Assembly: GCA_027459625.1 (NCBI GenBank)
Contig: DAIDHP010000004.1
Span: 124,001-188,000 of the forward strand
From: Chthonomonadales bacterium
GTDB lineage: Bacteria > Armatimonadota > Chthonomonadetes > Chthonomonadales > CAJBBX01
DNA length: 64,000 nt
Direction: 5' to 3'
Part shown: positions 31,981-40,771 of the stretch, piece by piece
How the letters are laid out: every line of letters begins with the position of its first letter
Numbering within the stretch: the stretch's first letter is position 1
Translations under genes and position numbers: made by a program
Notes under the pieces: generated by a model
What the model was told of the DNA's origin: nothing
The model's input: only the letters and a program-made list of their open reading frames with translations
Databases searched by the model: none

Positions 31981-34900
31981 TTATCTCGCGGGGATGAAGT
32001 GGAACCACTCCACGTTTATCAAATATCCCGCGCCACCCGTGAATTTGAGATACAGATTATGCACCCCTTTGACGAACTTGATGGGAACCTGCATATCCAC
32101 CCACTTCTGCCAATCCCCCGTGCTGGTCACCGTGCACTCGCCGATTTTCGGACCGTTAAGGCTATCGAGATGAATCTCGATGTTCCCGCCGGTTCCCGGC
32201 GCCACAGCCACGCGAAAACTGACCGCCTTCGCCCCCTTGCCGAAATTTAGCCGGTCGTAACCGAGCCAGGACCCGTTGCTGATGAACCCCACGCAGGTGC
32301 CGTCGGTGGATGGTGCGTTCTGGGTGTCGTGGTTGTGATCGTAATTCCACGCGAAAACCCGCATGAAGGCGTCCTTGCCGATGCGAGTGTAGTTCATGCG
32401 CAAAGGATCGGAGGGGGCGCCCTCCACGCCGTCTTCGGTCATGGCGGTTATCCGATAGTAATAGGCTCCGTGCAGCGTCTTGCCGACGAAATCGCCCTCC
32501 AAATCCTTGAACTCCTTGGTGTCGCCCGCCACGTATGTCACGTAATTCGCCCTTCCAGGCTGAAAATCGGGCGATGTCGATCGGTATATCCGATACCAGA
32601 ACGCCCCTTTGACGGGGTTCCAGGCGAAGCCTCCCTCCTTCTGTCTTAAGCTTGTCACCTTATCGGGGGCATGGGTTTCCGACGCGGGATCGAGGATGAT
32701 GGAGGCACAAAGAGAGGGCGCGGTGACGGGATAGTTCCCCGTTTCCGCTCCGTCGGACGCGATGATGTAATACTCCAAACCCTCGCTCCCGATCATTGCT
32801 CCGGGGATCGTCACGGCGAAGATCGACTTGCAACGCCTAGTCATTTTCATCGTACGCCATCGGCTTTCGCCGAAATGACGGTATGCGAAAAGCGCGTGAA
32901 CGCTCCCGTAGGTACGATCCGAAAGTATCCTCGCCTCGATGCTCGCATTCTGTCTCAAACCGCACGATGTCGGGGGCGAGATGACAATGACACGAGGCGG
33001 GATGTCCGACTTTCGCCCCGCATGGGCGCTGGAGGGAAGGGACATCGGGCTTAGTCCGCCGCTAACGGCGCACCGTACCCGGTACGTGTGATACCCGCTA
33101 ATATCGTCCTGATAACGGGTCGTTGAGGGAGGCAGACGCCTGCGGGTGATTCGCTTTCCATCCCGATACACGAAGAATCCCAAGGCGTCTTGCGGCTGTT
33201 CGTTTTTCCAAGTGATCACCGCACCCGACATGTCCCCTCGGGCTCGAACATGAGAGGGAGCCTTGATATCCTGCGCCGCTCTTAGTTGCTCCACGCGCGG
33301 AAGGTAACGGAGCTGCACGTATCTGTTTTCCGCGCTGACCACATTGCCAAGGGAGGAGATGTCAATCACTCTGTGCGTGAAGTCATGCATCCATCGCCGG
33401 AACGCCCCGGGCAGCGCGTCCCACGGGGCGGTTTCAAAATTCTGATCCAACTCGTCGTAAGCCTCCACCGCGTCGATACGATCCCGGAGCAGTTTCAATC
33501 GGAAACGATCCCCGGGATCCTTCGCCTGCGCGATGCACCTGTCAATGATCCGAAGCTGCGCCTTGGCTTTGTCGATATCTTTGGTGCGGTTGGCGTTGGT
33601 GAACGTCGCTGTCACCTCGCATTCGCTGGCTCCGGTTGCGAAGGCTTCATTCTGGTTGATGATGGGAGTTATGGCCGGCGCCGCCTTCGCACCGTAATCC
33701 GCCTTGGCGTAATTCGAATAGACCGTTTCCGACGATGCGAGATGGTTGTGAATGTCCCACGGAGCCTTGGCGATGTATTCGATTTTCGCATCAACCGCGT
33801 CTGTCAACCGCCAGGTCAATGTCTGGAAGCCTGTCATGTTCTGGGCGCGATGAAGATATGCGGCGATCGTGTCCGACAGGTTCATGTTGTAGGGATAGTA
33901 GTAAAGCGAACTGCCTCCGTCCCTCTCCATCCACGGGCATCCCCAGTATTGATGCGGTTTGTAGATGGCGCCGCTCTCGAAACCGGCGGAGTAGGGGGAG
34001 ATCGGCGCCACGATGACATCGGCGGGCAGAGCGTCAACCAACTCCTTGCTCAGCCCCCATCCGGAAACGGCGATCTTGATTTGAGGCGCCTTTTTCTTGA
34101 ACTCCGCGTACATCTCGTTGAAGATCCGATGCCACTGCTCCGAATTCGGTCGCCCCTCGGCGAGATAGCAGATGAAGTAATCCAAATGAGGATAATCACG
34201 GATGATCTGGTCGGTGCGCGCCTTCACGATGCTCGGGTCATCCACCTTGGCGTTGTAGATGGGGGGTAGGGTGTCGATATCGATTCCCAGTGCGATCCTC
34301 ACCCCGCGCGTATGGGCGTAGGCGATCACTCGCTGCAAAAGCGAGGCGCCTTTGCGGAACGTTTGCCAGTTGCTCAATCCGTTGTTATGAAGCGTGCCGT
34401 CTGAGCCGGCGTCGTAATCGTCGAAAAGGTCTCCCGCGCCGAATCGATACTTGCGCACCTTCCACCCCGGCATGTTCCAGCCGTGCCCCGTTGCGGCGGT
34501 CGCCATCCACACGCGGCTGAGTATCCCGCGCCACTCCCAGTCGCTGAACATCTCGTCGTGGCCGCCGTCGCCCGTGTAATTATGCAGGTTCAGGAGGTTC
34601 ATGCGCATCTTCGCCATCTGGTCGATCACATACTTGTAATCGCGGAAGGAGTAGGAAGTGGCGGATTGGGGGAAGTTGGTCCAGGGCAGAACCCCCCGCA
34701 CCGTTTGCCTCGGCGTGACGCTCTCATTCACATTTGGCAGGAAGAGGGGGATTTTTTTGACGGGCATCACATCCCCCGCGAAGGAGAAGTTCACCCCGTA
34801 AAAATCGGCGAGAAGTCCGTAAACTCCGTATAGCGTTCCCGTCGGACTGCCGCCGCTGATCACCAGAATCCCCGGTTTCCCCGGAAGAGTTTTCAGCAGA

Positions 34901-35256
34901 TATCCCTGACTTCCGAGGGAATCGAGCGCGTTCAGTCTCCCATCGCGGGCGAGGCGGGCGATATCGCGGTTGGTCGCCGCCTCCCCGATCAGAAATGCGG
35001 GGGAGTTCAGGGGAGCCGTGTCCCTTCGGATGGCTGCGACTTCCCCCGTGCGATCGTACAGATATCTCTGCAGCTCGCGGGCGGCGTAGATCTCCATGTC
35101 GCTGGCGCGGGAGCCGATCACGATCTGCGCATGAGACAGGGGCTGAGAGGCGCGCGCCCCGCCTGAGAGAGTCAGGAAAGCGGGGATGAGTACGAACGAA
35201 AATAAGAGGATAAGGAATCCGGCGAAATACGAGACGGCACACCTAAGTGATTTCAT
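31981..35256 (-). CDS. Large secreted glycoside hydrolase-like protein with FN3 and CBM6 modules
   Basis: The 1,091-residue exported protein has a signal peptide and hydrophobic core (FAGFLILLFSFVLIPAFL, then GGARA). An alpha/beta domain of the kind preceding hexosaminidase and alpha-glucuronidase barrels follows (about 40-150, IVIGSRASDMEIYAARELQRYLY). The middle looks like a TIM-barrel catalytic region (about 150-550, MNLLNLHNYTG, YFICYLAEG, ISPYSAG). Then come helices, two or three fibronectin-III-like domains (ITWKNEQPQDALGFFVYRDG) and a C-terminal CBM6-type carbohydrate-binding module (GSWLGYDRLNFGKGA, LYLKFTGG). It probably attacks extracellular polysaccharide; linkage and catalytic residues cannot be fixed by eye. 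ATG 35256 with GGGGGG upstream is preferred over the longer frame from 35313. Confidence 0.75.
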   Translation of the reverse strand: MKSLRCAVSYFAGFLILLFSFVLIPAFLTLSGGARASQPLSHAQIVIGSRASDMEIYAARELQRYLYDRTGEVAAIRRDTAPLNSPAFLIGEAATNRDIARLARDGRLNALDSLGSQGYLLKTLPGKPGILVISGGSPTGTLYGVYGLLADFYGVNFSFAGDVMPVKKIPLFLPNVNESVTPRQTVRGVLPWTNFPQSATSYSFRDYKYVIDQMAKMRMNLLNLHNYTGDGGHDEMFSDWEWRGILSRVWMATAATGHGWNMPGWKVRKYRFGAGDLFDDYDAGSDGTLHNNGLSNWQTFRKGASLLQRVIAYAHTRGVRIALGIDIDTLPPIYNAKVDDPSIVKARTDQIIRDYPHLDYFICYLAEGRPNSEQWHRIFNEMYAEFKKKAPQIKIAVSGWGLSKELVDALPADVIVAPISPYSAGFESGAIYKPHQYWGCPWMERDGGSSLYYYPYNMNLSDTIAAYLHRAQNMTGFQTLTWRLTDAVDAKIEYIAKAPWDIHNHLASSETVYSNYAKADYGAKAAPAITPIINQNEAFATGASECEVTATFTNANRTKDIDKAKAQLRIIDRCIAQAKDPGDRFRLKLLRDRIDAVEAYDELDQNFETAPWDALPGAFRRWMHDFTHRVIDISSLGNVVSAENRYVQLRYLPRVEQLRAAQDIKAPSHVRARGDMSGAVITWKNEQPQDALGFFVYRDGKRITRRRLPPSTTRYQDDISGYHTYRVRCAVSGGLSPMSLPSSAHAGRKSDIPPRVIVISPPTSCGLRQNASIEARILSDRTYGSVHALFAYRHFGESRWRTMKMTRRCKSIFAVTIPGAMIGSEGLEYYIIASDGAETGNYPVTAPSLCASIILDPASETHAPDKVTSLRQKEGGFAWNPVKGAFWYRIYRSTSPDFQPGRANYVTYVAGDTKEFKDLEGDFVGKTLHGAYYYRITAMTEDGVEGAPSDPLRMNYTRIGKDAFMRVFAWNYDHNHDTQNAPSTDGTCVGFISNGSWLGYDRLNFGKGAKAVSFRVAVAPGTGGNIEIHLDSLNGPKIGECTVTSTGDWQKWVDMQVPIKFVKGVHNLYLKFTGGAGYLINVEWFHFIPAR

Positions 35257-35740
35257 GAAAGTCCCCCCATGATGGCTAGTTAACGGCATTTCAATGCGAA
35301 TAGTATAGTTCAAAATGCGTTTGATTTAATAATCATGGAACTTTCAGACTCTTGAAATCTAAAAATCCGATCCCAATGTTCAATAATGGCATGTTGTTTC
35401 AGCGAAAGGAGCGTTCGTATCGGTGGAAAAGGCTTTATCCGCGGGGAAAAAGCCTCTAATGCAAGGAAAAGAGGGAATTCATTAGCTTACAAAGATATTA
35501 AAAGCAAATGCGGAAGCCTCTTTCTTGAGTGCGGAAGCCTATTTCTTAAGTGCGAACCCCTTTTCGCGAATGCAGGAATATGGGGAGCGATTGAATCAAG
35601 AAGATTGGATTGTACAAATCCCGGTGGAGGCGTCGCGGGGAATGATATCGCCTCGCTTGTAGCGAGAAATTCACAAGCGAGGGAAGCTTGCGGGGGCGCG
35701 CGGCTTTACGGACAATAGGCGTTCGTTTCGGGGCGATTTA
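35257..35740. other. Intergenic region with short tandem repeats
   Basis: No credible gene was found. A 110-codon plus-strand frame at 35386-35718 lacks a ribosome site and its repeats come from the DNA repeat at 35509. A TATACT -10-like box on the minus strand (35307-35302) may serve the glycosidase gene, without a clear -35. Confidence 0.4.
35509..35580. repeat. 21-bp tandem direct repeat
   Basis: Units begin TGCGGAAGCCTCTTTCTTGA (35509), TGCGGAAGCCTATTTCTTAA (35530), TGCGAACCCCTTTTCGCGAA (35551) and a partial TGCAGGAATA (35571). The first two differ at two positions; the later ones are decayed. There are no CRISPR-like spacers. Confidence 0.65.
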
Positions 35741-36367
35741 TCAGGGCTTCCAAATCATGTTACTATTTGAAAATGCCATATTAATCGATTTGGCGTGTCC
35801 GTCCATGTACGTGAAATTGAGCCTGCCATAATGCCGCCTCTCCGGAGTTACGCAATCCTTGTTGCCGCAGGCGTTGGGACCCGTGGCGTCGCATTCGAAG
35901 ATCATCACGGTTTCAGCGGGAGTATTCACTTTGTTTTCCGAAGTCCCCCCAACCGCGGCGTTGAGCGCATAGGTGAATTGATACCTGGATGCCGGGCAAC
36001 GAATGATTTGCCCCTTCATGTCGGATTGCATATGGGTTTGCGCTGCATCGTACCATTTCGATGCCGGGGGAAAGGTGTTGTCCCAGTCGGATGAGTAAGT
36101 TGTAAGCGCGCGTCCCAGCGCCTGTAAGTTTTCCTCGCATGTTATATCCCTGGCTTTCACTCTTGCGCAGATGAAGACATCCCAGATGGCAAAAGCAAAA
36201 CCCACAGCGGCTAGGAGATACATTGCGGTGGCGAAGCGTCGGAAAACAACTTTGTCCGCCGGTATCTTTGCGACTGCGGAAATCAGGTGAATTATCACTG
36301 CGGGAATAATAAGGTAAATCAGAAACTCCGCATGGCGGATAACGTGCAAGATCGTCTCGTCAATCAT
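35741..36367 (-). CDS. Polytopic pilin-like (H-X9-DG) protein without prepilin cleavage site
   Basis: The 208-residue protein's C-terminal 140 residues resemble DUF1559-type pseudopilins. It has a helix ARVKARDITCEENLQALG followed by YSSDWDN, and a terminal HYGRLNFTYMDGHAK that fits H-X9-DG. Unlike the neighbouring prepilin it lacks an FTLIE-type leader. The helix is instead preceded by two extra hydrophobic segments (about 14-32 and 45-65), so the protein is probably fixed in the membrane and not processed. It lies downstream of the prepilin gene on the same strand, but a terminator lies between them. Function is unknown. Confidence 0.65.
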   Translation of the reverse strand: MIDETILHVIRHAEFLIYLIIPAVIIHLISAVAKIPADKVVFRRFATAMYLLAAVGFAFAIWDVFICARVKARDITCEENLQALGRALTTYSSDWDNTFPPASKWYDAAQTHMQSDMKGQIIRCPASRYQFTYALNAAVGGTSENKVNTPAETVMIFECDATGPNACGNKDCVTPERRHYGRLNFTYMDGHAKSINMAFSNSNMIWKP

Positions 36368-36671
36368 CTGGAGACTCCATATTCAATGAGCGTTGCAATA
36401 CCGGCGTGATTATCGTATCTTACCCCCATTTGGAATAACCTCGCTTAGAGACGCGTTCATTGCGATTTTCATAGCGGGTTCGCAGAGGGGTGACTATTGA
36501 GATCGTCCAATGGATTACGGCAATGCGCCCCAATTTCTGATGGGAAAGCCAATCAGTCTTGTTCTCACGGAAGGGTACCTCGTGATCATCCTCGCACACC
36601 ACAGAGGCGCATACGATAAAACCCATTGCCAACGCCATGGGTTTTATTCAATGACCATAGGATACCTTGAT
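36368..36671. other. Intergenic region between two pilin-like genes
   Basis: No gene was found. It contains the terminator of the upstream prepilin gene (36616-36647), and otherwise unremarkable sequence that should hold the promoter of the leftward gene. Confidence 0.4.
36616..36647 (-). terminator. Terminator of the DUF1559 prepilin gene
   Basis: ATAAAACCCA (36616-36625) and TGGGTTTTAT (36638-36647) form a perfect 10-bp stem with built-in A/T tracts, 25 bases past the stop on the minus strand. Confidence 0.75.
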
Positions 36672-37502
36672 TTAGAACGGGCTGAATGTCGCCTGGAATC
36701 CGTTGCCGTTTCCAAGGACGCCTGTTCCCGCAGCGTTTCCTCCCCACATGTAGGGACATTTATCCTGCTGGCAGTCCGTGCCGTTGGCGGTTGGGGCTTG
36801 ATTGGAAACCGCCTGGTAGGGGATGCCTCCGGTGGAAACCTGAGAACCCATCAGCATTTTGGCGTGACCGTCCGCCATGAGGAAATTGCCGCCGTTGTCG
36901 TGGCGTCCGGCTCCCCACCACCATTGCGATGGTCTTCCGCCCCCGTTACCGAAGGTGTAGGTCGCCCAAGTGGTGTAGCCTGGTCCGCCCGGATCGCCGC
37001 CGTTCCCCTGCATCGAGTAATCGGGCAAGCCGTTGCCGAACGGATATGTGGTGATGCCGGTCAACTCGAAAAGCAGCACCGTTGACGCCGGGGCTTGGAG
37101 GCTCGCATCGGTGCTGGAGTTGCTGAACCATATGGGGTCGAGGTTAACGTTATACCCGTAAGAATTGGTCTGCCCGCCCTTCCAAGGTGAGTTCAAGTCG
37201 TCGGGGCATTTGAAAACGGCGTTATCCTTTACATAAGGGTAAATTCTTGTAGCCCAACCCAGTCCGTTCGCGCCGTCCGACGGCATGAACGATTCGTCGA
37301 AATCCTGAGTGTATTGCATGATGGCGAGTCCGATTTGATTCATGTTGGATAAACAGGATATTTGCCTTGCCTTCTCCCTCGCCTGCGCAAAGACCGGGAA
37401 AAGGATCGCCGCGAGAATCGCTATTATCGCGATAACCACGAGCAATTCAATCAAAGTGAACCCTTTCCTTACGGATTTGGGTGTGCGCGTTGCTGAAACC
37501 AT
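36672..37502 (-). CDS. DUF1559 prepilin-type protein (H-X9-DG)
   Basis: The 276-residue type IV pilin-like or type II pseudopilin-like protein has a class III leader, [19 protein letters not shown], near residue 14. A prepilin peptidase would cut after the G and methylate the F. The typical continuation [16 protein letters not shown] follows. The globular domain ends with [15 protein letters not shown] (H-X9-DG). Hundreds of such proteins occur in Armatimonadota and Planctomycetes genomes, mostly of unknown role. The frame reaches 37577, but the ATG at 37502, nine bases after AAAGGA and directly before the leader, is the start. A strong promoter lies about 100 bases upstream. Confidence 0.88.
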   Translation of the reverse strand: MVSATRTPKSVRKGFTLIELLVVIAIIAILAAILFPVFAQAREKARQISCLSNMNQIGLAIMQYTQDFDESFMPSDGANGLGWATRIYPYVKDNAVFKCPDDLNSPWKGGQTNSYGYNVNLDPIWFSNSSTDASLQAPASTVLLFELTGITTYPFGNGLPDYSMQGNGGDPGGPGYTTWATYTFGNGGGRPSQWWWGAGRHDNGGNFLMADGHAKMLMGSQVSTGGIPYQAVSNQAPTANGTDCQQDKCPYMWGGNAAGTGVLGNGNGFQATFSPF

Positions 37503-37603
37503 TTTTACCATTCCTTTCTGAGATGTGTCGGAGTTTAAACAGCGGGATATTCGGCGAGGCTTAGTATCCCTTCCCATACCCTGCGTCCTGGAAGGATTAG
37601 GTT

Positions 37604-37633
37604 ATTATACGAGCAACAATTCATTTATGTCAA
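37604..37633 (-). promoter_or_regulatory. Sigma-70-type promoter of the DUF1559 prepilin gene
   Basis: On the minus strand a perfect TTGACA (37633-37628) and TATAAT (37609-37604) are 18 bases apart, giving a leader of about 95 bases. Confidence 0.75.
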
Positions 37634-37768
37634 ATATTATCAATAAGATAATTTTATTTCAGATGATTAGACGCAAGAGGCATGTAATTGTTCATTTGCA
37701 AATATCGCACTTCAATCGCCTTTGCTCATCCTGTGGACACATTGCCTTGCAGAAATCCGCCCCATCAA

Positions 37769-37797
37769 TTGACACAAGTCCATCCTATGAATATAAT
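37769..37797 (+). promoter_or_regulatory. Consensus sigma-70-type promoter of secDF
   Basis: TTGACA (37769-37774) and TATAAT (37792-37797) have a 17-base spacer. Transcription should begin near 37804, just before the hairpin leader of secDF. Confidence 0.8.
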
Positions 37798-37803
37798 ATT
37801 AAG

Positions 37804-37856
37804 GCGGATGTCCCGTCATTGCACGGGACGCATTTTTTGACGGGTGTTTTCGCCCG
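37804..37856 (+). promoter_or_regulatory. Attenuator-like leader of secDF
   Basis: GTCCCGT (37810-37816) pairs with ACGGGAC (37823-37829) and is followed by six T (37833-37838), a complete terminator placed a few bases after the predicted start. CCCGTCA (37812-37818) can instead pair with TGACGGG (37838-37844), which would undo the terminator. A third hairpin (37841-37846 with 37851-37856) excludes that alternative. These mutually exclusive pairings suggest transcription attenuation. No ligand motif or leader peptide was recognised. Confidence 0.5.
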
Positions 37857-37874
37857 ATGGAGGGATGGACTGGT

Positions 37875-40313
37875 TTGAAAAACATACACGTGCGCCTGTT
37901 CTTTGTCATCTTGCTTCTTCTGGCAGGATCCATTTACGTGGTGATTGCGATGAAGACGCGATATGGGCTTGATATTCAAGGCGGGATGAGAGTTATACTT
38001 GAAGCGAATACGAATGATCCTTCCGTACGGGGGAAACCATTTACGCAGAATGAATTGCAAACGGTCGCAGAGATCATACGCAAACGCGTGGACGCCCTGG
38101 GCGTTTCCGAACCGGTGGTGTACGCCAAACCCCCCAAGCAGGTGGTTGTGGAGTTGCCAGGCATCAAAAACAAGCAACAGGCTCTGCAAGCCATTAAATC
38201 CACCGCTAAGTTGGAGTTTCGTTACGTTCCGCAACTAGACCCGGGCGGCGGGTGGACCACGCTGGATATGACAGGACCCCAATCGGGTTTCCAGCAGATC
38301 ATAGGTCCCGACGGCAAGCCTGTTCCGGAATCCGTGCTCAACACCCTTGTCTTCAGCCAGCCTCCCATCTTGGATGGAAGTCAGTTACTTCCAAACTCCT
38401 CGGTGAGCCTCACTACGGGCAAGCCGGAAATCCAATTTGAATTTAAGAACAGCGCCAAGAGTGTGTTCGAGGATTTCACACGAACCCACATCGGCAAGAC
38501 GCTCGCCATCTTTTTGGATAACAAGCTTCTTTCCGCGCCTGTGATCAAGGATGTGATCCCAGGTCAGGGGGTGATAGACGGCAATTTCACGGTGGATTCC
38601 GCCAAAACGCTCTCCGATCTTCTGAATGCGGGCGCCCTCCCCGTGCCTCTGATTCAAAAAGAGGTCTATTCCATCGATGCGACATTGGGAACTCAGGCCG
38701 TTCATGAAACGTTGATCGCCGGAATCATCGGTCTTGCCCTTGTGTTGCTCTTTATGCTCTACTGGTATAGATTGCCTGGATTGATGGCGGATATCGCATT
38801 GGGGTTATACGCGGTGTTCACCTTCGCGTTATTCAAACTTATTCCCGTCACCCTGACGGTGCCTGGCATCGCCGGTTTCATTCTGTCCATTGGTATGGCT
38901 GTGGATGCGAACATCCTCATCTTCGAACGCACGAAGGAGGAGAGGAATTCAGGCAAATCCATGCGCACCTCCATCGAGGTGGGATTCAAGCGGGCTTTCA
39001 CGGCCATTTTTGATTCCAACGTCTGCACTCTTATAACGTGCACCGTCCTTTACCATTTCGGCACCGGTGAGGTGAAAGGTTTCGCATTGACACTGGCGGT
39101 TGGCGTCCTCGTATCCCTGTTTACCGCCATCACTTGTACGCGAACCTTCCTTCTTCTGTTAGCCGGCACCTCCTTGGGGCAACATGACAAGTATTACGGT
39201 TTGCACCTAGGGATACATCCGAAACTGGGCGTGACCAAGAAGATGTTCTTTTGGTTCGGGCTTTCCGGAGCGGTTATCATCCCCGGACTGATCTTCTGGG
39301 GGTTGGGCGGAATTAAGAAAAGCATCGAGTTCACTGGGGGAACGGAAATCACCGCGCAATACAATCATCCCATCTCCGCCGGGGAGATTCAGAGTGCGAT
39401 GGCGGCTGCGGGTCACAAAGAGGCGAACATCGTTATCGGGCAGAATAACATGGCGTTCATCACCGTCAAGCTTTTGCAGACTCCTCAGGACAAGGCTCCC
39501 GTGTACACCGCCATACAGAATAACGGGGGAAAGGTGCTTGAGGACGCCACTGTGGATCCCTCCATCAGCAGGGAGCTAACCAGAAACGCCATTCTGGCGG
39601 TCATTTACGCCTCGGTACTGATCATTCTCTTCCTCGCATTTCGGTTCTCCATTCCGAACTTCTGGGAGGGTTTGAAGTTTGGCACCTCCGCAGTTATCGC
39701 ATTACTGCACGATGTCGCGGTTGTGTGGGGGGCGTTTGCGATTTTCGGTTACTTCTTCAAGTGGCAAATCGACAGTCTGTATGTCACCGCGTTGCTGACG
39801 GTCATAGGGTTTTCCGTTCACGATACGATCGTCATTTTCGATCGAACCAGAGAGAATCTGTATCACAAAGCGAGAGGCGAAACCTTTGCGGAGGTCACTG
39901 ACCGCAGCATCGAACAGACTTTCAATCGATCCATAAATACGAGCGGCACGGTTATCATGGTCTTGCTTGCACTGTTAATCTTTGGAGGACCTGTCGTCAA
40001 GCTGTTCGTGACGGCGTTACTTATCGGCGTCATAAGCGGAACGTACTCCTCCATTTTCAACGCGAGCCCGATTCTGGTGCTTTGGCGCTCCTTGACAAGC
40101 GACAAGCACGCCGTGCTTGAAACCGCAGGCGTGCCGCTTAGGACGGCTGTCGCACCCGTTCGCCCCGCGCCGCAGTCTTCCGCTCCAAAACCGGTGAAAC
40201 CCGTCACGCCCGCTCAACCTAAAACGAGCGTCGATTCATCGGATCCATCCAAGCCGGCTTCCTCAACGAATGCACAGAAAACATTGTCGAAGAGGCGCAA
40301 GCGAAGGATGTAG
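37875..40313 (+). CDS. secDF: Fused protein translocase subunit SecDF
   Basis: The product of about 812 residues joins SecD and SecF, the membrane subunits that use the proton gradient to help SecYEG push exported proteins through. SecD has its first membrane helix at the N-terminus, then GLDIQGGMRVILEA, a periplasmic head (GVSEPVVYAKPPKQVVVELPG) and a helix bundle around LGTQAVHETLIAGIIGLALV. SecF begins near residue 440 with its own first helix and EFTGGTEIT. The tail after about 750 is proline-, alanine- and lysine-rich and probably disordered. A frame begins at ATG 37857, but GGAGGG at 37860-37865 fits the TTG at 37875. It opens the secDF-recJ-rel-dtd block, with a terminator after it. 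Confidence 0.93.
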   Translation: MKNIHVRLFFVILLLLAGSIYVVIAMKTRYGLDIQGGMRVILEANTNDPSVRGKPFTQNELQTVAEIIRKRVDALGVSEPVVYAKPPKQVVVELPGIKNKQQALQAIKSTAKLEFRYVPQLDPGGGWTTLDMTGPQSGFQQIIGPDGKPVPESVLNTLVFSQPPILDGSQLLPNSSVSLTTGKPEIQFEFKNSAKSVFEDFTRTHIGKTLAIFLDNKLLSAPVIKDVIPGQGVIDGNFTVDSAKTLSDLLNAGALPVPLIQKEVYSIDATLGTQAVHETLIAGIIGLALVLLFMLYWYRLPGLMADIALGLYAVFTFALFKLIPVTLTVPGIAGFILSIGMAVDANILIFERTKEERNSGKSMRTSIEVGFKRAFTAIFDSNVCTLITCTVLYHFGTGEVKGFALTLAVGVLVSLFTAITCTRTFLLLLAGTSLGQHDKYYGLHLGIHPKLGVTKKMFFWFGLSGAVIIPGLIFWGLGGIKKSIEFTGGTEITAQYNHPISAGEIQSAMAAAGHKEANIVIGQNNMAFITVKLLQTPQDKAPVYTAIQNNGGKVLEDATVDPSISRELTRNAILAVIYASVLIILFLAFRFSIPNFWEGLKFGTSAVIALLHDVAVVWGAFAIFGYFFKWQIDSLYVTALLTVIGFSVHDTIVIFDRTRENLYHKARGETFAEVTDRSIEQTFNRSINTSGTVIMVLLALLIFGGPVVKLFVTALLIGVISGTYSSIFNASPILVLWRSLTSDKHAVLETAGVPLRTAVAPVRPAPQSSAPKPVKPVTPAQPKTSVDSSDPSKPASSTNAQKTLSKRRKRRM

Positions 40314-40398
40314 TCCATTCGTCAAGGATGTTTTTCGATACGCGGCTATTGTCAGAATACGTGGTAAGACGTCATCCATTTTCAGATGGCGGGAAATT

Positions 40399-40488
40399 CA
40401 GGGTGATTGCAAAAGTCGATGATGTAAAGAGCCAGACGAGTATCATGTCTGTGCATCATTCGAATTTGCTTATTTTTGCAATCACCTG
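40399..40488. repeat. Palindromic intergenic element, copy 3
   Basis: CAGGGTGATTGCAAAA on the left and TTTTGCAATCACCTG on the right are inverted ends. Compared with copies 1, 2 and 4 the left arm has G for A and the right arm has the compensating C for T, so pairing is kept. An internal GATGATG/CATCATT stem is present. Confidence 0.72.
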
Positions 40489-40523
40489 TTCAAGTTATTG
40501 TAAAGTCAGAATCGGCTCGGCAA

Positions 40524-40572
40524 GCCTGTGGCGTGACACATTCTATGTGTATGAGAGCCACAGGCGTTTTGT
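40524..40572 (+). terminator. Terminator of secDF
   Basis: GCCTGTGGC (40524-40532) pairs with GCCACAGGC (40557-40565), with GTTTTGTTTT following. It lies between two copies of the palindromic element. Confidence 0.8.
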
Positions 40573-40578
40573 TTTATG

Positions 40579-40660
40579 GTCGTAATTGCAAAAGTAATGG
40601 CTGATATCGCTCACTTGTCTCTATACGACTCACCTGCAATTGAATTTTGCAATTACCTGA
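40579..40660. repeat. Palindromic intergenic element, copy 4
   Basis: GTAATTGCAAAA on the left and TTTTGCAATTAC on the right pair perfectly. The interior shares ATATCGCTCA and the tail GAATTTTGCAAT with copy 1, so homology extends beyond the ends. Confidence 0.72.
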
Positions 40661-40771
40661 AACGGGATAAATCCGGCAAACCGCATATCGCTGCTTATGT
40701 CCGGAATGTTCTAATGAAGAGCCATTTCCGCAGGCGTGTGTTATATGATATTTTTAAGAAGGTGATGGCGG

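Noticed and set aside
35509-35580. A possible mini-CRISPR array
   Set aside because: Units are adjacent without spacers and decay quickly, and no cas genes are present.
35386-35718. A 110-codon plus-strand frame with CGSLFLE-like repeats
   Set aside because: The protein repeats are just the 21-bp DNA repeat read in frame. There is no ribosome site and no family resemblance.
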